Assembly (NCBI GenBank): GCA_903859155.1
Contig: CAIOLO010000108.1
Location: 1 to 52,766, forward strand
From: an uncultured beta proteobacterium
Lineage (GTDB): Bacteria > Pseudomonadota > Gammaproteobacteria > Burkholderiales > SG8-39
Length of the DNA: 52,766 nucleotides
Direction: 5' to 3'
The translations under genes and the position numbers were made by a program. The notes below the pieces were generated by a model. It made no database searches. It worked only from the letters and a program-made list of their open reading frames with translations, and was not told the origin of the DNA. Below, one piece after another: positions 17,101 to 25,826 of this stretch (its first letter is position 1; the number at the start of each line of letters is the position of its first letter).

Positions 17101-19809
17101 ATGGGCGTGCGTTCCGACAGTGAACAACTCGACTGGTCCGCCTTCTGGCGGGTGGCGCCCAAGGATCTCGATCCGGTGGAAACGCAGGAGTGGCTGTCGG
17201 CACTCGAGACCGTGATCGACTCTGCCGGCCGCGAGCGCGCGACCTACCTGTTGCGCCGGCTGCTTGACCACGCGCGCGAGCAGCGCGTTCCCATGCCGCC
17301 GGTGCTCAACACCCCTTACTGCAACACCATAACCCTTGCCGGGCAGGCGCAGTTCCCCGGCAATCTGGAAATCGAGCAACGCCTGAGTTCACTGGTGCGC
17401 TGGAACGCGCTCGCCATGGTGGTGCGTGCCAACCGTGTCAATGCGGATGTCGGCGGGCACATCGCCAGTTACGCCTCGGCCGCGGATCTGTTCGAAGTGG
17501 GCTTCAATCACTTTTTCCGTGCCGGCCAGGCAGGCGACCTGGTCTACTTCCAGCCGCACTCGGCGCCGGGCGTCTACGCGCGCGCCTTCCTCGAGGGCCG
17601 CCTTGACGAGGCGCATCTGGAAAATTACCGCGTCGAAACCGGTGGCAAGGGGTTGTCATCCTATTGCCACCCCTACCTGATGCCCGATTTCTGGCAGTTC
17701 CCCACCGGCTCCATGGGCCTGGGACCGCTCAACGCGATCTACCAGGCGCGCTTCATGCGCTATATGCAAAATCGCGGCAACCTGCCTCCGGACGATCGCA
17801 AGGTATGGGCCTTTCCCGGCGACGGTGAAATGGACGAACCCGAGTCGCTCGCGGGCCTGTCGCTGGCGGCGCGCGAGAAGCTGGACAACCTGGTATTCGT
17901 GATCAACTGCAACCTGCAGCGGCTGGACGGCCCGGTGCGCGGCAACGGATCGATCATCCAGGAACTCGAAGGTTTGTTCGCCGGCGCCGGCTGGAACGTG
18001 ATCAAGCTTTTGTGGGGCTCGGACTGGGATCCGCTGTTCGCGCGCGACTACGACAAGGTGATCGTCAAGCGGCTGCATGAAACCGTGGACGGCGAGTTTC
18101 AACGCTATGCCGCCACCGACGGACGCGCCAACCGCGAACATTTCTTCAACAAATATCCCGAACTGCAGGCGTTGATCGCCGATCTGTCGGACGACGATAT
18201 CGACCGGCTGCGCCGTGGCGGCCATGATCCTGTGAAGATCTACGCGGCCTATCACGCCGCCATGCATCACCGGGGGCAGCCGACCGTCATCCTGGCGCAG
18301 ACCAAGAAGGGCTACGGCATGGGACATTGGGGCCAGGGCCGCATGACCACGCACCAGCAGAAAAAGCTGGATGACGAGGGACTGCTGGCGTTTCGTGACC
18401 GCTTTGCGTTGCCCTTGAGCGACGACCAGGTCCGGCAGCTCGCATTCTTCAGGCCCGCGGCGGATTCACCCGAAATGAAATTCATGCACGCGCGCCGCGC
18501 GGCACTCGGCGGCTATCTGCCGCAGCGCAAGCGCCGCGGGCCGGCTCTTGCCGTGCCGGGGCTGTCGTCGCTGCAGAAATTCCTGGAAGGCACCCACGGG
18601 CGCGAACAATCGACCACCATGATCTTCGTGCAGTTGCTGTCGCAGTGGCTGCGCGATGCCGCTTTCGGCCGGCACCTCGTACCCATAGTCGCCGACGAAG
18701 CACGCACTTTTGGCATGCAGTCCCTGTTCCGCCAGGTCGCCATCTATTCCTCGGTGGGACAACTCTACGACCCCGAGGACCGCGACGAATTGCTCTACTA
18801 CAAGGAGTCCCGGGACGGCCAGATCCTCGAAGAAGGCATCAGCGAAGCGGGCGCGCTGTCCTCGTGGCTGGCCGCCGCGACCAGCTACAGCGCGCATGGC
18901 GTGCCGATGCTGCCCTTCTACATCTTCTACTCGTGCTTCGGTTTCCAGCGCATCGGCGATCTGGTGTGGGCCGCCGGGGATTCCCGCGCGCGCGGATTCC
19001 TGCTCGGAGCCACCGCCGGCCGTACCACGCTCTCCGGCGAAGGGCTGCAGCACCAGGACGGCTCGAGTCATCTGCTTTTCTCGACGGTGCCCAACTGCGT
19101 CGCCTACGACCCGTGCTTCGGCCATGAACTGGTCACCATCATTCAAGACGGCACCCGGCGCATGCTGGAGGAACAAGAGGATGTTTTCTACTACCTCACG
19201 GTGATGAACGAGAACTATGAGCACCCGGCGATGCCCCGGGATGCCCGCGAGGGCATTATCAGGGGCATGTACCGGCTGCGCGAGACGGCGTCCCCGGGCG
19301 CCCCGCCACCGTCCGCCCGCGTCCAGTTGCTCGGCTCGGGAACCATCCTGCGCGAAGTGCTTGCTGCGGCGGATCTTCTTGCCAATGACTGGGGCATTGC
19401 CGCGGACGTCTGGAGCGTCACCAGCTTCACCGAATTGCGGCGCGACGGCCTGGATGCGGAACGCTGGAACCGCCTGCATCCTGACCAGGCGAGCAGAAGC
19501 ACCTGGGTCGAGCAATGCCTTGCCGGCGCGACCGGCCCGGTCATCGCCGCGACCGACTACATGCGCGCGGTGCCCGATATGATCCGCGCCTGGGTACCGG
19601 GTAGCTATGTCACCCTGGGGACCGACGGTTTTGGCCGCAGCGACACCCGCGCCGGTCTTCGTGATTTCTTCGAAGTGGACCGCCACCATGTCGCGATCGC
19701 CGCGCTGCACGCGCTCGCCGGGGAAGGCGGGGCCGCGCGCGCCACGGTCTGCGAGGCGATCGCGCGCTACGGCATCGACAGCGCCCGCGCCAATCCGTGG
19801 GACAGCTGA
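17101..19809 (+). CDS. Pyruvate dehydrogenase E1 component-like (homodimeric 2-oxoacid dehydrogenase, AceE type)
   Basis: Thiamine-diphosphate enzyme of the single-chain E1 class, 902 residues (E. coli AceE is 887). The thiamine/Mg motif begins at GDGEMDEPES and ends at INCNLQRLDG (about 240-280). Other family marks are the N-terminal ANRVNADVGGHIASYAS with active-site histidine, KYPELQALI, KKGYGMGHWGQG, and EGISEAGALSSWLAAATSYS in the second half. No E2 acyltransferase or E3 dehydrogenase gene follows, so it is not the main pdh operon. It may be a paralog for another 2-oxoacid, as with the MdeB-type E1 described in pseudomonads, or use E2/E3 from elsewhere. GAGAGG precedes the ATG. The next gene (molybdoenzyme) lies 159 bases downstream in the same direction. 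Confidence 0.93.
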   Translation: MGVRSDSEQLDWSAFWRVAPKDLDPVETQEWLSALETVIDSAGRERATYLLRRLLDHAREQRVPMPPVLNTPYCNTITLAGQAQFPGNLEIEQRLSSLVRWNALAMVVRANRVNADVGGHIASYASAADLFEVGFNHFFRAGQAGDLVYFQPHSAPGVYARAFLEGRLDEAHLENYRVETGGKGLSSYCHPYLMPDFWQFPTGSMGLGPLNAIYQARFMRYMQNRGNLPPDDRKVWAFPGDGEMDEPESLAGLSLAAREKLDNLVFVINCNLQRLDGPVRGNGSIIQELEGLFAGAGWNVIKLLWGSDWDPLFARDYDKVIVKRLHETVDGEFQRYAATDGRANREHFFNKYPELQALIADLSDDDIDRLRRGGHDPVKIYAAYHAAMHHRGQPTVILAQTKKGYGMGHWGQGRMTTHQQKKLDDEGLLAFRDRFALPLSDDQVRQLAFFRPAADSPEMKFMHARRAALGGYLPQRKRRGPALAVPGLSSLQKFLEGTHGREQSTTMIFVQLLSQWLRDAAFGRHLVPIVADEARTFGMQSLFRQVAIYSSVGQLYDPEDRDELLYYKESRDGQILEEGISEAGALSSWLAAATSYSAHGVPMLPFYIFYSCFGFQRIGDLVWAAGDSRARGFLLGATAGRTTLSGEGLQHQDGSSHLLFSTVPNCVAYDPCFGHELVTIIQDGTRRMLEEQEDVFYYLTVMNENYEHPAMPRDAREGIIRGMYRLRETASPGAPPPSARVQLLGSGTILREVLAAADLLANDWGIAADVWSVTSFTELRRDGLDAERWNRLHPDQASRSTWVEQCLAGATGPVIAATDYMRAVPDMIRAWVPGSYVTLGTDGFGRSDTRAGLRDFFEVDRHHVAIAALHALAGEGGAARATVCEAIARYGIDSARANPWDS

Positions 19810-19968
19810 TATTCTGCTGTCAACCGTTGCCGCGGGCCGATCGATCCTCCTCGCAGCAGCGCTGCCTTTTGCACAAAGCCCCCCCGGCGGGACAGGGGAG
19901 TACTTGATCTCGATCAAGGCTTCCGCCGGTGTGGTGCGCATCATTTGACCAACCTGGGGAGACACCGC

Positions 19969-22134
19969 ATGGATATCAGTACCGACACACTGCTCGAACG
20001 GACAAAAGCCCCCGCCGACAGTATTCTGAAAAGCACCTGTCGCGGCTGTCACGGCGGCTGCAGCGCGCTGTTGCATGTGAGCGACGGTCACATCACCCGC
20101 ATCGAGGGCGATCCCGAGGGCCCGCTCAACCACGGCCGGCTCTGCCCGATAGGCGCCTCCGCCCTGCAACTGGTGCAAAGCCCGGAGCGTCTCACCCACC
20201 CGCTGGTGCGCGTCGGCGAGCGCGGCGCAGGAAAATGGCGCCGCGCCTCCTGGGACGAGGCCTACGACATCATCTGCGAGAACATCCGCAAGATATGGGC
20301 CAAGCACGGCAAGGAAGGCATCGCCATCGGCACCGGCACCGGGCGCCACCACTGCAATTTCATGCCGCGCTTCACCAACATGATGGGCACGCCCAACTGG
20401 GCCGAACCCGGCACGGCACAGTGCTTCTTCCCGCGCGTCAACACCATGCACATGACCTACGGCGGCATGGCCTGGTCGGACTATCGCGGCGAGCGCATGC
20501 CCTCGGTGCTGCTGTTCTGGGGGCACAATCCGCTGTATTCGAGCCCCGACGGCGAAGTCGGATTCCAGGTGCGGGATGCGCTGCGGTCCAAACCCAAGAT
20601 CATCGTGGTCGACCCGCGACGCAACCAGCTGGCCGAACAAGCCGACGTGTTTCTGCAACTGCGCCCCGGCACCGACGACGCCCTGGCAATGGCGATGATC
20701 AACGTGATCATCGCCGACGGCAACTACGACAAGGCCTTCGTCGAAAAATGGACCCATGGATTCGACCAACTCGCCGAGCGCGTGCGCGATTGCACGCCCG
20801 AGTGGGCGGCACCCATCACCTGGGTGCCGGCCGAGAAGATCCGCGCCGCCGCGCGCCTCTGGGTCGAGGCGCAGCCGGGCGCCATGGAGTGGGGATGCGC
20901 CATCGAGCACACACCCAACACCATACAGACGGTGCGCGCCATCTCCATCCTGCCGGCGCTCACCGGCAACATCGACAAGCCCGGCGGGTGGTGCTTCGGC
21001 ATGCGCGCACTGGCGCCCTTCCCCTTCCTGCCCGAGGTGCTGCCCGAGGAGCAGAAGGCCAAACGCCTCGGAGCGACCGAATTCCGCATGCTCGGCGGCG
21101 CAGGCTCACTGGTTCCTTCGGCGCACATCCCGGCGCTGTTCAAATCGATGCGCGAAGGCGATCCCTACTGGACCAAGGGATTCCTGGTGTTCGGCAACAA
21201 CTCGCTGTCCACTTATGCCGATGCCAAGCTGGTGTACGAGTCCTTGATGAAACTCGACTTCCTGATGGTGGCCGACCTTTTCATGACACCCACCTGCGAA
21301 CTGGCCGACGTGGTGCTGCCGGTGGCGGCCTGGCCCGAGCTGGAACAGATCGTCGCCATGCCTTATTTCGGCGAGGACGTGGTGCTGGCGCAGCAGCGCG
21401 GCGAACAGGTCGGCGAGTGCCGCGCCGACGAGGACATCATGACCGACCTGGCACGCCGTCTCGGCCTGCCGCACTGCGAGGAAAGCCCGCGCGACGTGTT
21501 CGACCAGTTGCTCGCGCCGCTGGGGGTCACCTACGAACAACTGGCGAAGAATGGCCCGATCAAGATACCCATGAAGTACGGCAAGTTTCTCGAAAAAGGT
21601 TTCGACACCCCCACCGGAAAGATCGAGCTTTACTCCACGCGGCTGGAAGAGCTGGGCTACGACCCGCTGCCTTATTACCAGGAACCGCCCGAGAGCCCGG
21701 TCAGCACACCCGAGATCGCCAAAGAATTCCCCTACGTGCTCACCACCGGTGCGCGCCTGCCGATGTACTTTCACTCCGAGGGCCGGCAGATCCCGAAGCT
21801 GCGCCGCGGCCGTCCCGAACCGCAGGCGGAAATTCACCCGGAGGATGCCAAAAAAAACGGCATCGCCAACAACGACTGGATACGCATCTCATCGCCGCGC
21901 GGCAGCATGCTGCAGCGCGCATTGGTGACCGCGGATATTCTCCAGGGCGTCGTCAACTGCCAGCACGGCTGGTGGTTCCCCGAACGCAAAGGCTGGGACC
22001 ACGGCATCTGGGAGTCCAACGCCAACCTGCTCACCAGCCAGGCGCCACCCTATGACCCCGCCATGGGCACCTACCAGCTGCGCGGCCTGCTGTGCAAAAT
22101 CGAGAAGTGCGACGCGCCGGAAGCGGCCGCCTGA
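19969..22134 (+). CDS. Single-subunit cytoplasmic molybdopterin (DMSO reductase superfamily) oxidoreductase
   Basis: A 721-residue molybdo- or tungsto-bisPGD enzyme. I chose the ATG at 19969, with GGGGAGA upstream, over a TTG 24 bases earlier. An N-terminal [4Fe-4S] site is formed by C24-x2-C27-x3-C31-x27-C59. There is no Tat or Sec signal, so it acts in the cytoplasm. Cys152 (GTAQCFFP) sits where formate dehydrogenase H has its Sec/Cys metal ligand. The lysine that normally follows the fourth cysteine (C-x-K-G) and links the cluster to the cofactor is replaced by Ile61 (CPIG). No iron-sulfur or membrane subunit is adjacent. Size, single-subunit architecture and location fit the acetylene hydratase/formate dehydrogenase-like branches, but I cannot assign a substrate. 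Confidence 0.88.
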   Translation: MDISTDTLLERTKAPADSILKSTCRGCHGGCSALLHVSDGHITRIEGDPEGPLNHGRLCPIGASALQLVQSPERLTHPLVRVGERGAGKWRRASWDEAYDIICENIRKIWAKHGKEGIAIGTGTGRHHCNFMPRFTNMMGTPNWAEPGTAQCFFPRVNTMHMTYGGMAWSDYRGERMPSVLLFWGHNPLYSSPDGEVGFQVRDALRSKPKIIVVDPRRNQLAEQADVFLQLRPGTDDALAMAMINVIIADGNYDKAFVEKWTHGFDQLAERVRDCTPEWAAPITWVPAEKIRAAARLWVEAQPGAMEWGCAIEHTPNTIQTVRAISILPALTGNIDKPGGWCFGMRALAPFPFLPEVLPEEQKAKRLGATEFRMLGGAGSLVPSAHIPALFKSMREGDPYWTKGFLVFGNNSLSTYADAKLVYESLMKLDFLMVADLFMTPTCELADVVLPVAAWPELEQIVAMPYFGEDVVLAQQRGEQVGECRADEDIMTDLARRLGLPHCEESPRDVFDQLLAPLGVTYEQLAKNGPIKIPMKYGKFLEKGFDTPTGKIELYSTRLEELGYDPLPYYQEPPESPVSTPEIAKEFPYVLTTGARLPMYFHSEGRQIPKLRRGRPEPQAEIHPEDAKKNGIANNDWIRISSPRGSMLQRALVTADILQGVVNCQHGWWFPERKGWDHGIWESNANLLTSQAPPYDPAMGTYQLRGLLCKIEKCDAPEAAA

Positions 22135-22145
22135 AACCTTCGTAG

Positions 22146-22218
22146 AAAAGTGGCCAGGCTCAAATTAGGTGTGGAGTAACCATGGAATTGATTGCTTGAT
22201 TTGAGCCTTGCCGCTTTT
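22146..22218. repeat. 20-bp imperfect inverted repeat downstream of the molybdoenzyme gene
   Basis: Positions 22146-22165 and 22199-22218 are reverse complements with two mismatches, including a perfect 10-bp core (AGGCTCAAAT / ATTTGAGCCT), separated by 33 bases. The right arm ends in CTTTT followed by TATTTTC, so the RNA could act as a long intrinsic terminator for the plus-strand gene ending at 22134. The size and shape would also suit a miniature-element remnant. Confidence 0.6.
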
Positions 22219-22266
22219 ATTTTCACCTGGCCGAATGAATTTCGGCAGGGGGCGAGAGGGGTAACG

Positions 22267-22292
22267 GGGAGAGAGGGCCCTCCCTCTCTCCC
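22267..22292. terminator. Strong 11-bp hairpin between convergent genes
   Basis: GGGAGAGAGGG (22267-22277) pairs perfectly with CCCTCTCTCCC (22282-22292) around a 4-base loop. It lies between the convergent molybdoenzyme and fumarylacetoacetate-hydrolase-family genes. There is no T run, so a bidirectional stop or RNA-stabilising hairpin is inferred from its position. Confidence 0.55.
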
Positions 22293-22308
22293 TGTTCTGA
22301 AGCTTTCC

Positions 22309-22332
22309 AGTGGTTTAATTTATTAAACCACT
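22309..22332 (-). terminator. Palindromic hairpin containing the stop codon of the downstream gene
   Basis: A perfect dyad with 11-base arms (AGTGGTTTAAT / ATTAAACCACT) around TT. The minus-strand stop codon TAA (22323-22325) lies inside it, so the last codons of the fumarylacetoacetate-hydrolase-family gene form half of the stem. Such stop-embedded hairpins commonly end or protect transcripts. Confidence 0.55.
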
Positions 22333-23258
22333 TTGTGAATCAGCTCGCCAATATCCTGAATCCACAGCCTCAACGTCTGCCCCGAGTGCAGGAACAGACC
22401 GCGCTCGGCGCCGGTGCCTGCGCAGGTGCCGGTGAGGATCATGTCGCCGGGGTGCAGGGTGATGCACTTTGACAGGTACACAATCTGCTCGGCCGTATTA
22501 AACAGCATCAGGCTGGTATTGGCGTCCTGCATCAGCTGCTCGTCAACCCAGAGCTTCATGTCCAGCTTCTGCGGATTCTTGATATACGCCGCCGGCGTGA
22601 TCCACGGCCCGGTCGGGCAGGAGCCGTCAAAATTCTTCTGTCCGATCCAGTCCCACTTGAAACCCGAATCATCCGGCAGGTGCGGGCGCTTGGTCATGTC
22701 GCGCGCCGACAGGTCATTGGAGATGGTGTAGCCGCAGACGTACTTGAGCGCGTTCTCGAGCGTCGCGTTGCGGCAGGTGGTGCCGATCACCGCGGTCAGC
22801 TCGATCTCCCAGTCGACCTTCTTCGAATACACCGGCAGCTTGACGTTCGCGCCCGGCCCCACCACGGTGCTGCGCGGCGCCTTCTGGAAATGCCAGGGGT
22901 TCAGGCCTTGAGTATGCGGATCGGGGTCGGGTGCCTTGCCCTGTTTTTTCGCCATGTTGTCGGCGTGATCCTTGTAGTTGGCACCGGCGCAGAAGATCGC
23001 CCCCGGCACCGGCACAGGCGCCGCGAGACGAACCTTTTTCAAGGCGATGCCTTTGGCCCGGCTCTTGCCCGCCTCGATGGCCTTGGCCCCCGCAACAAAA
23101 GCGCTATGGGCCTTTTTCCAGTTGCGCAGCACCCCGTCCATGCCCGCATAGGAGGTGTCGGTACCCACGCGGGCGGCGTCATAAACGTAATCACCGACCA
23201 GAATGCCAGCACGAACTTCTTTTCTACCCGCGTGATAGCTCAGCAATTTGTAGCTCAT
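22323..23258 (-). CDS. Fumarylacetoacetate hydrolase (FAH) family protein
   Basis: A 311-residue FAH-fold hydrolase or isomerase. The ATG at 23258 is preceded by AGAGGA; 37 in-frame upstream residues are not needed. The metal-binding acidic cluster is visible in VDWEIELTAVIG and in GYTISNDLSARDM, and the fold core continues with GPWITP and LHPGDMILTGTCAG. Family members cleave C-C bonds of acylpyruvates, decarboxylate oxaloacetate, or hydrate/isomerise ring-cleavage products, so it fits the aromatic-catabolism theme of the surrounding genes. It is convergent with the molybdoenzyme gene and downstream of three 11-bp tandem repeats at 23352. Confidence 0.9.
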   Translation of the reverse strand: MSYKLLSYHAGRKEVRAGILVGDYVYDAARVGTDTSYAGMDGVLRNWKKAHSAFVAGAKAIEAGKSRAKGIALKKVRLAAPVPVPGAIFCAGANYKDHADNMAKKQGKAPDPDPHTQGLNPWHFQKAPRSTVVGPGANVKLPVYSKKVDWEIELTAVIGTTCRNATLENALKYVCGYTISNDLSARDMTKRPHLPDDSGFKWDWIGQKNFDGSCPTGPWITPAAYIKNPQKLDMKLWVDEQLMQDANTSLMLFNTAEQIVYLSKCITLHPGDMILTGTCAGTGAERGLFLHSGQTLRLWIQDIGELIHKVV

Positions 23259-23351
23259 GTTGTCCTCTTGTGGTCCCAGGCAATCGAATTGGTGAAAGGA
23301 AAATAAAGGCGCGCATTGTAGCCCCGCAGCGGAAATTCCGTCATGGCGCAA

Positions 23352-23384
23352 TGGCCACCCAATAGCCACCCAACGGCCACCCCG
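23352..23384. repeat. Three 11-bp tandem repeats upstream of the FAH-family gene
   Basis: TGGCCACCCAA, TAGCCACCCAA and CGGCCACCCCG follow each other directly, so the same helix face is presented three times. They lie about 95-125 bases upstream of the FAH-family start and just after the end of the histidine kinase gene. They could be an activator site or simple slippage repeats. Confidence 0.55.
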
Positions 23385-23436
23385 AATACGGTGCCATCAG
23401 AGCCCTTTGGGTCCGCAGCCGCACGATCAAGCCACA

Positions 23437-25578
23437 TCATGGGCCCCGCCGTATGGTCTGCGCACCCGCACCCCGCGGGTCGTCGTGGCGCCGATCCGGC
23501 GGCAGAAAGAATTCCGCAATACATCCGCCCGTTTTCTTGCGCACAAGCTTCAACGTACCGCCATGGGATTCGACAATCGCCTGGCTGATCGACAGGCCCA
23601 GTCCCAGACCGGCGTCCTTGCTGGTGACGTAGGGCTCAAAGCAATGCGCCAGTTGTTCATCGGACATGCCCGCGCCGTTATCTTCAATGGATATGCGCAC
23701 CCAGTCCGGGTCCTCCTGCGTCGCGCTGATCCGGATTCGCGGGTCCGCAGCCTCAGCCAATGCATCGATGGCGTTATGCAGAAGATTGAGCAGCACCTGC
23801 ACGATCAGAATCTCGTCGGCGCGCACCGCCGGCAGGTTCGGAGCGAGCCGCGACTCCACCTGAATCCGTCCCTGGTTCAAGCGAAATCCCGCCAGTGTCC
23901 TGGCATTGCCAATCAGGTTCTCCAACCCTATAGAGGCCAAGTCTGGTTCCTTCTGCACAATCAACTGGCGGATGCCGCGCACCACCGCCGCGGCGGCCTG
24001 CGCCTGCGTTCCCGCCTCTTTCAGGGTGGAAATGACATCATCGACCGGCGCGGAATTCTCGCGCAGCATGCGTACGCTGGCGCCGCAATAGCTCGATATG
24101 GCGGCCAGGGGCTGGTTGAGTTCATGAGCCAGCATGGACATGACGTGCTCGAGCGTGCCCACCTTGTCCATGCGGTTGAGCTCCAGTTCCAGCCCACGCT
24201 GCCGGTTGGCGTTTTTGCGCGCCTCGGTAATGTCGCTGCATACGCCTCGATAGCCGGCGAGCCTGCCGTTTTCGTCGATAAAGCGCGAGCAGGCACATTG
24301 CAGCCAGACCTCCTGGCCGTTTCTATGCTTCGCCGCCAGATCAAGCCGCCCTGCGCTGGCGGAGGCGCGTTCCAGGTTCAGGTCGAATCCGAACTCGACG
24401 CCGCGCTTTCCGTGAATTTCCCGGGGGGTGTATCCAAGCAAAGCATGGACTCTGCCGCTGGTAAAACTTATGGCGCCGGACGCGTCGGTCTCCCACATCC
24501 AGTCGCGCGTGGAATCAACCAGGTTGCGAAAGCGCGCCTCGCCACTGCGCACCTGGCTGTCCAGCCGGCGTGAAGCGTCTTCGGCGAGTTCTCTCGCCCT
24601 CACTGTGCGCATGGTGAACAGGACCAGCAGCAAGGTTGAAGACAGGCCGATGGCCAGGGCCCACCAGATGATCTGGTCCTCGATGGCATCGATTTCCGGA
24701 CGCGCGACCGACGTGGTGTATTTGAACCGGGTACCGTCAAGGTCCACCACCCGCTCATGCTCCAGCCAGGACCTGCTGTTCGACCCGAAAGCGAGCGGTC
24801 CGGATTTCTGTCCCTGCCGCGCGGCGGGTGTCGCGAACAGCAAACGTCCCTGCGCGCCCGCATCTTCGGCCGGTGCCACCGAAATCCGGACTTCGTAGGC
24901 TTCGATCGGCTTCCTGTTTTCCCTGGACAGAAATTCGGCGAGCCCTTCACCCACCAAGGCGTCTGCATTCAAAGCGACCGCCAGCAACATCGGCGACCTG
25001 CCCGGCAGCGATTTGCGATTGATGACGCTCAAATACACCGGTACGCCGACACCCTGTTCATCCTCCGGTGCATACAACGCGGGCTTGCCGGTTTGCCAGG
25101 CGCGACCGGCCGCTTTCGCAAACTCCGGCATCGATTCTATCGGCCCGCCGTTGAATGACGGCGCGCCCGGACCTGCGGTGAGCACCTTCAAGGAAGCCAA
25201 CGATGGCCCGGCAGATCGTCCCGACTCGGCGGGGGCGAGAAAAGCGATCCAGCGGATATCAGGCATCACCGCGGTCACACCGCCGCCCAGACGCGCAAAT
25301 GCCTGCAGTCCCCTGGCATCGCCATTGACCCCGCTTTCCACCATGGCCCGGATGTCCCGGGATACAACCATGGCTTCCTGCAAGCGCATCTGGACCTTCA
25401 ATGCGAAGCGCTCGGATCGCTGTTCAAAATTCTCGCGGACTTCGCGATCGGCGTCCCATTGAAAGAAAGTGAACGCCACGCTGGTGACGAACAAACCGCC
25501 GAACAGCGCCAGGACAGGTGCGCGCCGCGACGTGACCCAGGTGGCGATTTTCGCCTTCTGTCGCATCAGATCGCGCAT
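23437..25578 (-). CDS. Membrane sensor histidine kinase with CHASE and PAS domains
   Basis: A 713-residue kinase. A first membrane segment (about 20-38) is followed by a periplasmic CHASE-like sensor (about 40-300), a second membrane helix (IIWWALAIGLSSTLLLVLF, about 303-322), a PAS domain with PAC segment (about 345-465), and a HisKA domain with H485 in LAHELNQPLAAISSY. The ATPase domain follows, with N box LNLLHNAIDAL, G1 IEDNGAGMS and G2 GLGLGLSISQAIVESHGG. The HELNQPL box groups it with FixL/DctB-type kinases. It is transcribed away from the FixJ-like regulator at 25827, which is almost certainly its partner. CHASE domains sense small extracellular molecules; the ligand is unknown. Confidence 0.92.
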   Translation of the reverse strand: MRDLMRQKAKIATWVTSRRAPVLALFGGLFVTSVAFTFFQWDADREVRENFEQRSERFALKVQMRLQEAMVVSRDIRAMVESGVNGDARGLQAFARLGGGVTAVMPDIRWIAFLAPAESGRSAGPSLASLKVLTAGPGAPSFNGGPIESMPEFAKAAGRAWQTGKPALYAPEDEQGVGVPVYLSVINRKSLPGRSPMLLAVALNADALVGEGLAEFLSRENRKPIEAYEVRISVAPAEDAGAQGRLLFATPAARQGQKSGPLAFGSNSRSWLEHERVVDLDGTRFKYTTSVARPEIDAIEDQIIWWALAIGLSSTLLLVLFTMRTVRARELAEDASRRLDSQVRSGEARFRNLVDSTRDWMWETDASGAISFTSGRVHALLGYTPREIHGKRGVEFGFDLNLERASASAGRLDLAAKHRNGQEVWLQCACSRFIDENGRLAGYRGVCSDITEARKNANRQRGLELELNRMDKVGTLEHVMSMLAHELNQPLAAISSYCGASVRMLRENSAPVDDVISTLKEAGTQAQAAAAVVRGIRQLIVQKEPDLASIGLENLIGNARTLAGFRLNQGRIQVESRLAPNLPAVRADEILIVQVLLNLLHNAIDALAEAADPRIRISATQEDPDWVRISIEDNGAGMSDEQLAHCFEPYVTSKDAGLGLGLSISQAIVESHGGTLKLVRKKTGGCIAEFFLPPDRRHDDPRGAGAQTIRRGP

Positions 25579-25667
25579 ATCGCCAGGCTACTGCCTGGCC
25601 AGAGTTCCGCAAGCGGCCGGCCTGCTGTCATTGTCGATTTTCAATCCTGGGTGAGTCAGATTCGATT

Positions 25668-25685
25668 CCGGGATGCGATTCCCGG
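25668..25685. repeat. Small inverted repeat in the kinase/regulator divergent promoter region
   Basis: CCGGGA (25668-25673) and TCCCGG (25680-25685) flank a 6-base centre, within a run of similar GATTCC/GGAATCC words between about 25659 and 25697. It lies in the 248-base region separating the divergent kinase and regulator, where an autoregulatory site would be expected. Confidence 0.35.
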
Positions 25686-25826
25686 TTGCGGAATCCCTGA
25701 TTAATGGCTAATTTAGCGTGTTGTCGGCCTGATTGTCAGCCAATTTTTCCGGTTGAGGGCAGCCAATCTGCGGTCGGCAAACTAATGGTCGGGCGCTTCA
25801 CATAAAAAAATGAACAGGTCATTATC

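Noticed and set aside
18466-20910. Long open frame of 814 codons on the minus strand
   Set aside because: Antisense to the AceE-like and molybdoenzyme genes; no family features.
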